DNA of 43,732 nt from Pseudomonadota bacterium (GTDB taxonomy: Bacteria > Pseudomonadota > Alphaproteobacteria > Reyranellales > Reyranellaceae), in the NCBI GenBank assembly GCA_018240745.1, contig JAFEFF010000173.1, forward strand, positions 1-43,732. The letters are read 5' to 3'. Positions 1 through 7,947 of the stretch are shown here, one piece after another. How positions within the stretch are numbered: the first letter of the stretch is position 1; each line of letters begins with the position of its first letter. Below the pieces are notes generated by a model. That model was not told the origin of the DNA and made no database searches. It saw nothing but the letters and a program-made list of their open reading frames with translations. A program made the position numbers and the translations under genes.

Positions 1-243
1 CCCACGGCATTCGATCTGCCGATCTCGCAGGAGGTGATGAGCGACACGCTCGGCCTCAGCGTGCCGCATCTCAACCGCATGCTCACCAGGCTGCGCACCG
101 AGCGCATGCTGATCGTCGCCGATCGACGCGTGCAGTTCACCGACATCAGGGCGCTCGAGGTGCTGGCGCACTTCCAGTCGGCGACCCTGGCGCGAATCCC
201 GGCGCCCGCGCCAATGCAGCGCGAGCAGGAACTGATCGCGTAA
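1..243 (+). CDS. Crp/Fnr-family regulator, C-terminal part
   Basis: The reading frame is open from the first base of the window to TAA at 241-243, so only the last 80 residues are visible. They form a winged helix-turn-helix of the Crp/Fnr type: the stretch around residues 9-33 (ISQEVMSDTLGLS, then PHLNRMLTRLR) has the pattern in which the second helix reads DNA, followed by the short wing (MLIVADRRVQF). The cyclic-nucleotide-binding-like sensor domain must lie upstream. It ends 81 bp before an SDR gene on the same strand and may control the following catabolic genes. That link is inferred from position only, and the effector is unknown. Confidence 0.85.
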   Translation, partial: PTAFDLPISQEVMSDTLGLSVPHLNRMLTRLRTERMLIVADRRVQFTDIRALEVLAHFQSATLARIPAPAPMQREQELIA

Positions 244-324
244 GACGCGACCGTTCCGCCCTGCAACCAGCCTCTGGACGTTCGCCGGCCCGCGCCCCAT
301 CGTGGCCGCTGGAGGAATGGAGAC

Positions 325-1107
325 ATGACCGATCGGCTGAAGGGCAAGGTCGCGCTGATCACCGGCGGGGCCTCGGGCCTGGGCGCGAACGCCGCCGCGT
401 TGATGGCGCAGGAGGGCGCCAGCGTCGTGGTTGCCGATATCGCTGCCGATCGCGGCAAGGCGGTCGCCGACAAGCTCGGTTCGGCCGGGCATTTCGTGAA
501 GCTCGACGTCACCAGCGAGGACAACTGGAAGGCAGCCATCCAGCAGACGATCGACAAGTTCGGGGCGCTGCATGTGCTGGTGAACTCGGCCGGCATCGGC
601 CTCAGCAAGACGATCGAAGAGATCAAGCTCGAGGAATGGCGCAAGGTGCACGCGATCGACCTCGACGGTGTATTCATGGGCTGCAAGCACGGTGTCGCCG
701 AGATCAAGAAGCATACTGGTAAGCAATCTGGGCGGCTGGGCGGCTCGATCATCAACATCTCGTCGATCTCGGGCATCATCGCCGGCGCCAACATGGCGGC
801 CTACAATTCGGCCAAGGCGGGCGTGCGGCTGCTCAGCAAGTCGGTGGCGCTGCATTGCGCCAAGTCCGGCTACAACATCCGCTGCAACTCGGTGCATCCG
901 ACGTTCATCGACACGCCGATCCTCGACAAGTACCGCGACCGCTTCGGCAACGAGGTGATGCAGCAGAAGCTCGGCCGCCAGGTGCCGCTCGGCCGCCTCG
1001 GCCGGCCCGAGGAAGTCGGCTGGGCGCTGGTTTTCCTGGCCTCCGACGAATCGAGCTTCATGACCGGCTCGGAGGTCGTGATCGACGGTGGCATTTCGGC
1101 GATGTGA
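325..1107 (+). CDS. Short-chain dehydrogenase/reductase (SDR)
   Basis: Classical SDR of 260 residues, the usual length. The Rossmann glycine motif TGGASGLG is at 13-20, Asp38 at the end of beta-2 suggests NAD(H) rather than NADP(H), and NSAG is at 87-90. The catalytic Ser147, Tyr160 and Lys164 (YNSAK) are all present. The closest families I recall are cyclopentanol and hydroxysteroid dehydrogenases, so oxidation of a secondary alcohol to a ketone is likely, but the substrate cannot be read. The start is supported by GGAGG ending about 10 bp upstream of ATG. It lies 18 bp before the next gene, an alpha/beta hydrolase, and a FadE-like dehydrogenase follows, so a small degradation operon is likely. 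Confidence 0.9.
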   Translation: MTDRLKGKVALITGGASGLGANAAALMAQEGASVVVADIAADRGKAVADKLGSAGHFVKLDVTSEDNWKAAIQQTIDKFGALHVLVNSAGIGLSKTIEEIKLEEWRKVHAIDLDGVFMGCKHGVAEIKKHTGKQSGRLGGSIINISSISGIIAGANMAAYNSAKAGVRLLSKSVALHCAKSGYNIRCNSVHPTFIDTPILDKYRDRFGNEVMQQKLGRQVPLGRLGRPEEVGWALVFLASDESSFMTGSEVVIDGGISAM

Positions 1108-1125
1108 ATCAGCAAGGAGGGGGCG

Positions 1126-1920
1126 ATGCTTCTTTCTCTCGACGGACGCAAAATCTACTTCGATCTCGCCGGGCCGCAGAACGCGCCGGTCGTGTGCTTC
1201 ACCCATTCGCTGAACGCCGATGGCGGCATGTGGGTCGAGCAGATGGTGCCGCTGCTGGGCGCCGGCTATCGCGTGCTGCGGCTCGACATGCGCGGCCATG
1301 GCGGCAGCGCAGCCGTAGACGGCGACTACACGATGGACCAGCTCGCCGGCGACGTGAAAGGCGCGCTCGACGTGCTGGGCATCCCGAAGATCCACTACAT
1401 CGGCCTCTCGATCGGCGGCATGATCGGCCAGGGGTTCGCGTTGGCCAATCCCGGCACCCTGTCCTCGCTCTGCCTGTGCGACACCCAGCCCTCGACGCCG
1501 CCGGGCTCGGCCGGCACGTGGGAAGAGCGCAAGGCGGCGGTGCGCACCAAGGGCCTGGCGTCGCTCGCCGACAGCACGATGGAGCGCTGGTTCACGCCGG
1601 AGTTCAAGAAGGTGAACCCGCAGCGCTGGACCCAGATTCGCGACACCATCAGCGGCACCACGCCCGCCGGCTCGGCCGGCTGCATGTCGGCGATCCAGAA
1701 CTTCGACTATCTCGAGCGACTCTCGACCATCAAGGCGCCGACCCTGGTGATCTGCGGCGACCAGGACGAAGGCACGCCGCCCGACCGCAACAAGCTGATC
1801 GCATCGAAGATCCCCAACGGCCGCTACGAGGGCATCGCCAATGCCAAGCATCTGCCCAATGTCGAGCGGCCCGAGCAGTTCAACCGCATCATGATGAGCT
1901 GGCTCGCCGCCAACCGTTGA
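1126..1920 (+). CDS. Alpha/beta hydrolase, enol-lactonase (PcaD) type
   Basis: 264-residue cytosolic alpha/beta hydrolase. The nucleophile elbow GLSIGG puts Ser95 in the catalytic site, Asp214 (GDQD) and His242 (KHLPN) complete a plausible triad, and LDMRGHG at 53-59 is the usual strand-4 loop. The overall pattern matches 3-oxoadipate enol-lactonase and related C-C or ester hydrolases. A true pcaD role is doubtful because no other beta-ketoadipate gene is nearby. An AGGAGG site sits just upstream of the ATG. It follows the SDR after 18 bp, so the two are probably co-transcribed and act on the same compound. The acyl-CoA dehydrogenase downstream is separated by an inverted repeat. Confidence 0.85.
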   Translation: MLLSLDGRKIYFDLAGPQNAPVVCFTHSLNADGGMWVEQMVPLLGAGYRVLRLDMRGHGGSAAVDGDYTMDQLAGDVKGALDVLGIPKIHYIGLSIGGMIGQGFALANPGTLSSLCLCDTQPSTPPGSAGTWEERKAAVRTKGLASLADSTMERWFTPEFKKVNPQRWTQIRDTISGTTPAGSAGCMSAIQNFDYLERLSTIKAPTLVICGDQDEGTPPDRNKLIASKIPNGRYEGIANAKHLPNVERPEQFNRIMMSWLAANR

Positions 1921-1921
1921 G

Positions 1922-2007
1922 GCCTTCCCCCACCCTGCCCTCCCCCTGCGGGGGAGGGTGAAGACGAACTCCCTCCCCCGCAGGGGGAAGGGCGGGAAGG
2001 GGGAAGC
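1922..2007. repeat. Nested C/G-rich extragenic inverted repeat
   Basis: Two back-to-back hairpins fill the gap between the hydrolase and acyl-CoA dehydrogenase genes. The first is CCCTCCCCC (1938-1946), loop tgc, GGGGGAGGG (1950-1958). The second is CCCTCCCCC (1971-1979) against GGGGGaAGGG, ending about 1992. The left half (about 1923-1958) and right half (1971 to about 2007) are also near-perfect reverse complements, so the element can fold as one long hairpin or as two small ones. This resembles the repetitive extragenic palindromes scattered in many alphaproteobacterial genomes. It may affect mRNA stability between the two genes. No T-run follows. Confidence 0.7.
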
Positions 2008-2025
2008 GACAGGAGTGCCCTTTCG

Positions 2026-3192
2026 ATGGATTTCGCCTTCACCGAGGATCAGCTCGCGATCCGGGACAGCGTCGGCAAGCTGTGTGCGCAGTTCGACGAC
2101 AGATACTGGCTGAAGAAGGACAAGGAAGGCGGATTCCCGGAAGACTTCTATCGGGCCGTGGCCGACGCCGGCTGGCTCGGCATTGCCATGCCCGAGGAGT
2201 ACGGCGGCGCGGGCCTCGGCATCACCGAGGCCGCGATCATGATGCAGACCGTCGCCGAGTCAGGTGCAGCGCTTCAGGGTGCCTCGGCGATCCATCTCAA
2301 CGTGTTCGGCCCCAACCCGATCGTGGTGTTCGGCACCGAGGAGCAGAAGAAGCGCATCCTGCCGGACATCATCAAGGGCAAGGTCAAGGGCTGCTTCGCC
2401 GTCACCGAGCCCGATGCCGGGCTCAACACCACCATGCTCGACACCAAGGCCGAACGCGACGGCAACGGCTACGTCGTGCACGGCAAGAAGACCTTCACCA
2501 CGACGGCGTCGGTCGCCGACAAGATGCTGCTGATCGCCCGCACCACGCCCAAGGAAAAGTGCAGGAAGCCGACCGACGGGCTGTCGCTGTTCTACACCGA
2601 CTTCGACCGCTCCAGGATCGAGGTCACCGAGATCGACAAGATGGGCCGCAAGGCGATCGATACCAACCAGGTGTTCATCGACGGCCTCAAGGTGCCGCTC
2701 GAGGATCGCATCGGCGAGGAAGGCAGGGGCTTCCACTATCTGCTGCACGGCCTCAATCCCGAGCGCATCCTGATCGCGGCCGAGGCGATCGGCATCGGCA
2801 AGGCGGCCCTCGCCAGGGCGACCCGGTACGCCAAGGAGCGCATCGTGTTCGGCCGGCCGATCGGCAAGAACCAGGCGATCCAGCATCCGCTGGCCGAGAG
2901 CTGGATGGCGCTCGAGGCCGCCAACCTGCTCACCTTCAAGGGCGCCTGGCTCTACGACAACAAGCAGGACTGCGGCGCCGAGGCCAATTCGGCGAAGTAT
3001 CTCGGCGCCCGCGCCGCCTATGAGGCGTGTGAGCGCGCGATCCTGACCCATGGCGGCTACGGCTATGCCAAGGAGTTCCACGTCGAGCGGTTCCTGCGCG
3101 AGGTGATGATCGCGCGCATCGCACCGATCAGCGAGCAGTTGATCCTGTGCTACGTCGCCGAGCGCGTGCTGGGCCTGCCGAAGAGCTATTAG
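2026..3192 (+). CDS. Acyl-CoA dehydrogenase
   Basis: 388-residue member of the acyl-CoA dehydrogenase flavoprotein family, full length. It has the N-terminal helical domain (about 1-120), the beta-barrel marker FAVTEPDAG near residues 125-133, and the C-terminal helical domain with FGRPIGKNQAIQ and the FAD-binding THGGYGYAKE. The family forms an alpha,beta double bond in an acyl thioester and passes electrons to ETF. At the place of the usual catalytic YEGT the sequence reads IAPISEQ, so the base may sit elsewhere, as in some branched- or long-chain members. The start is preceded by GACAGGAG. It probably belongs with the SDR and hydrolase upstream. Its stop is almost touched by the convergent FUSC gene. 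Confidence 0.9.
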   Translation: MDFAFTEDQLAIRDSVGKLCAQFDDRYWLKKDKEGGFPEDFYRAVADAGWLGIAMPEEYGGAGLGITEAAIMMQTVAESGAALQGASAIHLNVFGPNPIVVFGTEEQKKRILPDIIKGKVKGCFAVTEPDAGLNTTMLDTKAERDGNGYVVHGKKTFTTTASVADKMLLIARTTPKEKCRKPTDGLSLFYTDFDRSRIEVTEIDKMGRKAIDTNQVFIDGLKVPLEDRIGEEGRGFHYLLHGLNPERILIAAEAIGIGKAALARATRYAKERIVFGRPIGKNQAIQHPLAESWMALEAANLLTFKGAWLYDNKQDCGAEANSAKYLGARAAYEACERAILTHGGYGYAKEFHVERFLREVMIARIAPISEQLILCYVAERVLGLPKSY

Positions 3193-3193
3193 C

Positions 3194-4297
3194 TCAGTCT
3201 CCGGCGTCCTTCGGTCCCCACTCCTCGACCACCCGCTGCAGGTCGAGCAGGTTCTGGCGCATCTGCTCGAGCGCGAAGCCCACGGCAAAAAAGCGCTCCG
3301 CGCCATCGGCCGGCAGCACGCGGGTCAGCCCGTCGGCCCGCGCCGCCTCGACCTCCTTCTCATAGGCCGCGAGCGCGCGCTCGAAGGCCTCGATTGGCGG
3401 CGGCCCGGCCTGGGCCAGCAACGCTGCGCTACAGCCGCGCAGATAGGTCGAGGCCGTCCGTGCAACCTCGTCGAGCCGCGATTCGAGCCGCGCCGCCAGC
3501 GCCTCGGGCAGCGGCGTCGACGCCGCGCGCCCGACGATCACCAGGTCGTGGCGCAGGCGCAGCAAGGTGCGCCGCAGAGGCCCGGTGTCCGCCTCGGATG
3601 ACAGCCGCGCCTTGCGCTCGCGCTCGGCCTCGACGGCGATCGTGTTGAGGTCGTTGAGACCCTGGCCGATGCCGTCCTGCAAGCGATGCAGCTCGTCGGT
3701 GTCGAGGCCGCGGCGCAGCCCGTCGATCAGTGCCGCCTGGGCCCGCGCCATCAGGCCGAGGATGCGCGCCGCGGCCTGGCGCATCTGGCGGTGCGCGCTC
3801 GATGGCAGGACCACGAACGACACGCCCAGGCCAATCACCGCGCCGAGTGCGACCTCCAGAACCCTGTTGATCGCCGACGCGACCGGACTGGCGTGGGTCA
3901 TCCCGGGCAGCAGCAGGATGATGATCGCGGTGATCGGGACTACGTTCATGTTGGGCCGGCCGGCCGCCAGCAGCGCCAGCGGTGCGACCGCGATCACCAG
4001 CACGGCCAGCAGCGCAAGCTCGCTCTCGTGCGGGATCAGCACGGCGACCAATGCGCCATAGATCGCGCCGCCCACCGTGCCAGCCAGATAGTCGCTGGTC
4101 GCCTTGAGCGAGCGGCCGACGCTCATCTGGGTCACGATCATCGCCGTCAGCACCGCCCAGAGGGGCAACGGCAGCCCGAGCTGCTGGGCGGCGACGAGCG
4201 ACAGGATCGCCGCCACCGTGATCCGCACCGCCAGAGCCAGATGCACCCGCCGCAGGCTGGGCCGCAGCCACCGCCACAAGACCGCAAGATCCTTCAC
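3194..4297 (-). CDS. FUSC-family inner-membrane protein (putative aromatic-acid or efflux-type exporter)
   Basis: The N-terminal half is a row of hydrophobic segments (first near VHLALAVRITVAAIL, then PLWAVLTAMIVTQMS, LLAVLVIAVAPLALLAAG and VVPITAIIILLLPG) with the FUSC signature MSVGRSLKATSDYLAGTVGGA. The C-terminal half is soluble and helical, with charged stretches suggestive of coiled coil. This is the layout of short FUSC/aromatic-acid-exporter proteins; the substrate is unknown. I prefer GTG 4297 (367 aa), with GGGAGG 11 bp upstream, to GTG 4396 (400 aa). The extra 33 residues are polar, cysteine-rich and overlap a divergent promoter. The gene is convergent with the acyl-CoA dehydrogenase (one base between stops) and divergent from the small exported protein. 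Confidence 0.8.
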   Translation of the reverse strand: MKDLAVLWRWLRPSLRRVHLALAVRITVAAILSLVAAQQLGLPLPLWAVLTAMIVTQMSVGRSLKATSDYLAGTVGGAIYGALVAVLIPHESELALLAVLVIAVAPLALLAAGRPNMNVVPITAIIILLLPGMTHASPVASAINRVLEVALGAVIGLGVSFVVLPSSAHRQMRQAAARILGLMARAQAALIDGLRRGLDTDELHRLQDGIGQGLNDLNTIAVEAERERKARLSSEADTGPLRRTLLRLRHDLVIVGRAASTPLPEALAARLESRLDEVARTASTYLRGCSAALLAQAGPPPIEAFERALAAYEKEVEAARADGLTRVLPADGAERFFAVGFALEQMRQNLLDLQRVVEEWGPKDAGD

Positions 4298-4359
4298 TGG
4301 GATCGCAACCTCCCGGAATTTCTCTTTCGGCTCAAAGGTCAGGCATTTGCCGCCCGATT

Positions 4360-4386
4360 GGCAACCGGCTCCCGCGGTGCAGCGTT
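4360..4386 (+). promoter_or_regulatory. Putative EcfG-type (general stress) promoter 1
   Basis: GGCAAC (4360-4365) is followed after 17 bp by CGTT (4383-4386), inside a 15-bp stretch (4382-4396) that recurs exactly before the paralogous gene downstream. The alphaproteobacterial EcfG consensus is GGAAC, 16-17 bp, CGTT. Here the -35 box matches at four of five positions (GCAAC). A start about 7-10 bp after CGTT would give a leader of roughly 30 nt ending at ATG 4423, with AAGGGGAAG as ribosome site. Inference from pattern and duplication, not proven. Confidence 0.5.
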
Positions 4387-4422
4387 TCTTGGGCACTAGG
4401 TCAGCCCAAAGGGGAAGTTTTC

Positions 4423-4791
4423 ATGCGCCGGCTTCCGTTTATCGCGGCCCTGTTGAGCGGCGCGGCGATTGCCGTGGCGGCTCATGCGGCGAACGGCTCG
4501 CCGCAGATCCGGGCACAAGAGGCGTGCGCGAAGCACGGCGTGCAGCCGCGCTCTTCCGCCTGGGAGCCCTGCCTATCGCGGGTTACCCGGGCCTACGAAT
4601 GGGGCGAGAATGCGCTGGCCAACCAGCTCGCCCGCGCAGCGGGTGATGCCCGCGAGATTTGCCTGGAGCACGGCCTGCGGCCGCAGACGTGGTCCTATCG
4701 CGCCTGCATCGACAAGGAGATGGACGCGCGCAGCGACCTGTTGATCTTGGGTGATGACCGGACCGGAGTGAACGTCGCCGAGTCGCACTAG
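4423..4791 (+). CDS. Small exported four-cysteine repeat protein 1
   Basis: 122 residues with a Sec signal peptide (MRR, hydrophobic core 5-20, AHA-A cleavage region near residue 22), so the mature protein of about 100 residues is periplasmic or exported. I do not recognise a named family. The mature part contains two copies of a motif Cys-x3-Gly-hydrophobic-x-Pro-x-Ser/Thr-x2-aromatic-x2-Cys, at Cys35/Cys50 and Cys80/Cys95, so the spacing is C-x14-C-x29-C-x14-C. That pattern suits two disulfide-closed helical hairpins. The gene at 5072 encodes a paralogue with identical cysteine spacing. A GGGGAAG ribosome site precedes ATG, and an EcfG-like promoter lies upstream. Function unknown; envelope stress is only a guess from the promoter. 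Confidence 0.8.
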   Translation: MRRLPFIAALLSGAAIAVAAHAANGSPQIRAQEACAKHGVQPRSSAWEPCLSRVTRAYEWGENALANQLARAAGDAREICLEHGLRPQTWSYRACIDKEMDARSDLLILGDDRTGVNVAESH

Positions 4792-5008
4792 CGGCTGCTA
4801 ACTTGGAATGCCGTCGGTGTAGTACAAGTCGATCTTCCTGAAGACGCCCGGAAGGCCGGCGGGCGGTGGTCGAATCCTCTCCACGGAGGGCACTCGACGT
4901 TCATCTGCTTGAAGCGCAGCGAGCAGCGAGACGGCTCCGCAGATCGCCGTCGTCGCGCGTTGCCTGCAGGACGAATGAGGCCCCTGCCCTACAAACGCCC
5001 CATGTCGT

Positions 5009-5034
5009 GGCAACAGCCCCTTTCTCATCGCGTT
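5009..5034 (+). promoter_or_regulatory. Putative EcfG-type (general stress) promoter 2
   Basis: GGCAAC (5009-5014), 16 bp, CGTT (5031-5034). The 15 bases 5030-5044 are identical to 4382-4396, and the distance from the end of that block to the start codon is 27 bp, against 26 bp in the first copy. The sequence between the two boxes differs between copies, as expected if only the boxes are under selection. The remaining bases of the 4792-5071 gap show no gene I can support. Confidence 0.5.
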
Positions 5035-5071
5035 TCTTGGGCACGGATTCCTTCGACAGGAGTACAGCCCC

Positions 5072-5425
5072 ATGTCCCGCTCGAAACTCCGCCTGCACAC
5101 GATTTTTCTCGCGCTCGGCGCACTTCTCGCTGGCACCGCGCCCTATGCCGCGCGCGCGCAGTCGGGCGATGCGCTGGCGCACGCCGAGCGCACCTGCCTC
5201 AACCAGGGAATCGGCCCCTACTCGGTGACCTTCGACACCTGCACGGCGCGCGCCGCCGCGGCCTATGACGAGGGCGCGCCCGGCCTCGCCGTCGCCGAGG
5301 CGCGTCGCATCGCCGATGCCCGCGATGAATGCATGTCGTACGACCTCGATCCGCAGACGCTGGCTTACCACCAGTGCATCGCCCGCGAGAGCGACCGTCC
5401 CACCACCCGCGCGCTTCGGTACTGA
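5072..5425 (+). CDS. Small exported four-cysteine repeat protein 2
   Basis: 117 residues: signal peptide (basic SRSKLRLH, core IFLALGALLAG, cleavage near ARA-Q at 29-30) and a mature part with cysteines 42, 57, 87 and 102. The spacing C-x14-C-x29-C-x14-C and the inner residues (Pro at +7, Ser/Thr at +9, aromatic at +12 after the first Cys of each pair) match the protein encoded at 4423. The two are tandem duplicates that have diverged strongly elsewhere. The third unit has Asp where the others have Gly (CMSYDLDP). AGGAG lies about 10 bp before ATG. No named function is recognised. A redox-sensitive or ligand-binding envelope role would fit but is not shown. Confidence 0.8.
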   Translation: MSRSKLRLHTIFLALGALLAGTAPYAARAQSGDALAHAERTCLNQGIGPYSVTFDTCTARAAAAYDEGAPGLAVAEARRIADARDECMSYDLDPQTLAYHQCIARESDRPTTRALRY

Positions 5426-5496
5426 GGCGATCGAAGCGCGGAACCAGGCCGGTCGGGCGGTTGCCCGGCAGGCCTTCCTCATGGCTAGAGTCGGGC

Positions 5497-6624
5497 ATGG
5501 ATCCCCTGCCCGCTTCCGCGCTGCCCGAGGGCGTGCGCGCCCGCATCGTTCCCGGCATCAACGGCCTCGACATCCATCTGCTCGAGGCCGGCCACGAGAC
5601 CCCCGGCCGGCCGGCCGTCCTGCTGCTGCACGGATTCCCCGAGATCGCCTATAGCTGGCGCAAGGTGCTGCCGGCGCTGGCCGCCGCGGGCTTTCACGCG
5701 ATCGCGCCCGACCAGCGGGGCTACGGCCGGACCACCGGCTGGGATTCCGACTACGACGGCGACCTCACCGGCTTCCGGTTCATGAACCTGCTGCGCGACG
5801 CGATCGGCGTGCTGTTCGGGTCAGGCCATCGCACCGCCGAGGCGGTGGTCGGCCACGATTTCGGCGCCTCGGTCGCAGCCTATGCCGCGCTCATTCGGCC
5901 CGACATCTTCAAGCGCATGGTGCTGATGAGCGCGCCGTTCGGTGGTCCGCCGTCGGTGCCGTTCGGCCCGCCGCCGCCCAAGGGTCCGGACATCCATGCG
6001 GCCCTCGCCGCGCTGCCACGGCCGCGCAAGCATTACCAATGGTACTACTCGACGCGGCCCGCCAACGAGAACATGTGGCGGGCCAGGCAGGGCGTGCACG
6101 ATTTCCTGCGCGCCTACTACCATCACAAGAGCGCCGACTGGAAAGCCAACACGCCGCACGAGCTGAAGGGCTGGACCGCCGAAGAGCTCGCCAGGATGCC
6201 GACCTATTACATCATGGATCTCGCCGACGGCATGGCCGAGACGGTAGCCAGGGAGATGCCGGCGGCGGCGGAGATCGCGAACAACAAGTGGCTGACCGAT
6301 GCCGAGCTCGAGGTCTACAGCGACGAGTACCAGCGCAACGGCTTCCAGGGCGGCCTGAACTGGTATCGCGTACGCACGACCGGTCGGACCAACGGCGAGC
6401 TCGAAGTCTTCACCGGTCGCACCATCGACGTGCCGTCGACCTTCATCTCCGGCCGCAGCGACTGGGGCATCTACCAGGTGCCGGGCGCGCTCGAGCGCAT
6501 GCAGAAGAGTGCCTGCACCAGGATGAAGGAGATCCACCTCGTCGAGGGCGCCGGTCACTGGGTGCAGCAGGAACAGCCGGACGAGGTCAACCGGCTGCTG
6601 CTGAATTTCCTCAGGAACTCATAG
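5497..6624 (+). CDS. Epoxide-hydrolase-like alpha/beta hydrolase
   Basis: Start taken at ATG 5497 (376 aa), because the open frame further upstream overlaps the previous gene and has no domain similarity. HGFPE at 45-49 is the oxyanion-hole HGxP motif. The nucleophile elbow VGHDFGAS carries Asp121 instead of serine, the mark of epoxide hydrolases and haloalkane dehalogenases. DQRGYGRT follows strand 4, and His355 (GAGHWVQQE) is the catalytic histidine. The tyrosine-rich cap region (HYQWYYSTRP, MPTYYIMD) supplies candidate epoxide-activating tyrosines, which favours an epoxide hydrolase. Such enzymes open epoxides to diols through an ester intermediate. No signal peptide is seen, so it is cytosolic. 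It is convergent with the M28 peptidase across a hairpin. Confidence 0.83.
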   Translation: MDPLPASALPEGVRARIVPGINGLDIHLLEAGHETPGRPAVLLLHGFPEIAYSWRKVLPALAAAGFHAIAPDQRGYGRTTGWDSDYDGDLTGFRFMNLLRDAIGVLFGSGHRTAEAVVGHDFGASVAAYAALIRPDIFKRMVLMSAPFGGPPSVPFGPPPPKGPDIHAALAALPRPRKHYQWYYSTRPANENMWRARQGVHDFLRAYYHHKSADWKANTPHELKGWTAEELARMPTYYIMDLADGMAETVAREMPAAAEIANNKWLTDAELEVYSDEYQRNGFQGGLNWYRVRTTGRTNGELEVFTGRTIDVPSTFISGRSDWGIYQVPGALERMQKSACTRMKEIHLVEGAGHWVQQEQPDEVNRLLLNFLRNS

Positions 6625-6627
6625 ATT

Positions 6628-6655
6628 GGGACCGCGCCACCCCGTGGCGCGGCCC
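6628..6655. terminator. Bidirectional hairpin between convergent genes
   Basis: GGGaCCGCGCCAC (6628-6640), loop ccc, GTGGCGCGGCCC (6644-6655): a 12-bp perfect stem with one bulged A, between the stop codons of the epoxide-hydrolase-like gene (6624) and the M28 peptidase (6661). No U-run on either side, so it is at most a weak or factor-assisted terminator or an mRNA 3'-end stabiliser. Confidence 0.55.
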
Positions 6656-6660
6656 CAGCA

Positions 6661-7947
6661 CTATGATTTTGTCCGCCACTTCGCGGCCTCGGCCGGATCG
6701 GCATTGCAGGCGGCGGCGACCAGCGCGGCGGTGAGCAGCGTCGCCTGGCGCAGCTCGCTTTGCGCCACCTTGTCCCGCGTGTCGGCGGGCGTCAGCACGA
6801 CGCGGAGTTGGGCATTGGGATCGTCGAAGCCCGCCACCAGGCGGATCGCCGGGATGCCGACCTGGGCGAAGTTGGCGTGATCCGAGTTGGTCATCAGCGG
6901 CCGCACCGTGCGCAGCGACTGGCCGTTGGCCGCCGCGACCTGCAGCAGGAACGGCTCGACGCCGGCATAGCCGCTGCTCAGAGCGGCAAGGTTCGGGCTG
7001 CCGGCGACCGAGTCGAGATTGACGTCGATGGCGATCCTGGCCCGCTCCACGTCGGACAGCGCCTGCACATATTGCGCCGAGCCCGTGAGCGCCCATTCCT
7101 CGACGCTGAAGAACATCACGCGCAGGCCGCGCCGCCACTTCGCGACTTCCGGCGACAGCGCGCGCGTCACCGCCAGCACCGCGGCGAGGCCGGTGCCGTT
7201 GTCCATGGCCGACTCCGCGAGATCGTGGCCGTCGACATGCGCCGACAGCACCACCCATTCGTCGGTCGCGCCCGGAAACTCGTAGACCAGGGTCTCGGTC
7301 TCGGCCGGTGCCTCGTCGGTCTCGATGGTCATGGTAACGGTCGGCCAGCCGTCGGGACGGCGCGCCAGCTTCGCCGCGGTCTCGGGCGCGATACCGAGTG
7401 CCGGAATGCCGGGTCCGCTGTCGCGGCCCGACGAGCCCGCGACGACGTGGCCTGGCAGCGGCCCCGCGATCAGGAAGCCGATGGCGCCGTTGGCGCGCGC
7501 CATGTCGTACTTGCGGCGGCGATGGATCGTGCCGGCGGCGAACATCAACTCGTGCCGCACCAGCACGATGCGGCCCTTGATCTCGGCCGCATGCTCGACG
7601 AATTCATCCGGTGTGCCACGGCCGAGGTCGATCACCTCGGCGGTCAGCCCGTCCTTGCCGGTCGCGATGGTGCGCACCAGGGGATGACACGCCGCCATCG
7701 TGCCGCCCGGCATGCGCAAGCTCGCGTTCCTCGGCGTCCAGCCGTTGTAGGCCACGGGAATCGAACGGCCCGAGTTCGCGGGAGACGTCGCGTGCACGCG
7801 CTCACGCAGCAGGGCAAAGGCCTTCTTCTCGCTCGCGGTGCCGGCGAGCCGTCCGCCGCAGTCGCAGATGTCGTTGAAATCGCGCCACAGCCCGGGATCG
7901 GCGGCAAGGCGCGCCGCCAGCGCCGGCGGCAATCGATAGGCGTTCAT
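6661..7947 (-). CDS. M28-family zinc aminopeptidase/carboxypeptidase with PA-like domain
   Basis: 428 residues from ATG 7947, which overlaps the stop of the LysR gene as ATGA and indicates translational coupling. All M28 di-zinc ligands are visible: His237 (with Asp239), Asp249 (MDNGTG), Glu283-Glu284 (SVEEW, base plus ligand), Asp312 (VNLDS) and His357 (NSDHANF). Residues about 105-190 look like a protease-associated insert. There is no signal peptide, unlike many secreted M28 enzymes, so it probably trims imported peptides or acyl-amino acids in the cytosol. The open frame extends upstream of the chosen start, but that part overlaps the regulator in another frame and has no family resemblance. 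It is divergent from an amino-acid importer, so uptake and cleavage may be linked. Confidence 0.88.
   Translation of the reverse strand: MNAYRLPPALAARLAADPGLWRDFNDICDCGGRLAGTASEKKAFALLRERVHATSPANSGRSIPVAYNGWTPRNASLRMPGGTMAACHPLVRTIATGKDGLTAEVIDLGRGTPDEFVEHAAEIKGRIVLVRHELMFAAGTIHRRRKYDMARANGAIGFLIAGPLPGHVVAGSSGRDSGPGIPALGIAPETAAKLARRPDGWPTVTMTIETDEAPAETETLVYEFPGATDEWVVLSAHVDGHDLAESAMDNGTGLAAVLAVTRALSPEVAKWRRGLRVMFFSVEEWALTGSAQYVQALSDVERARIAIDVNLDSVAGSPNLAALSSGYAGVEPFLLQVAAANGQSLRTVRPLMTNSDHANFAQVGIPAIRLVAGFDDPNAQLRVVLTPADTRDKVAQSELRQATLLTAALVAAACNADPAEAAKWRTKS

Noticed and set aside
4798..5136. Minus-strand frame in the gap between the two four-cysteine genes, ending in KIDLYYTDGIPS
   Set aside because: No ribosome site or recognisable domain, and it overlaps the promoter and start of the second gene. 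A decayed gene end is possible but cannot be supported.
5426..5496. GGAACC at 5439 as a third EcfG-type promoter for the epoxide-hydrolase-like gene
   Set aside because: No CGTT occurs at 16-17 bp spacing; only GGTT is found nearby.
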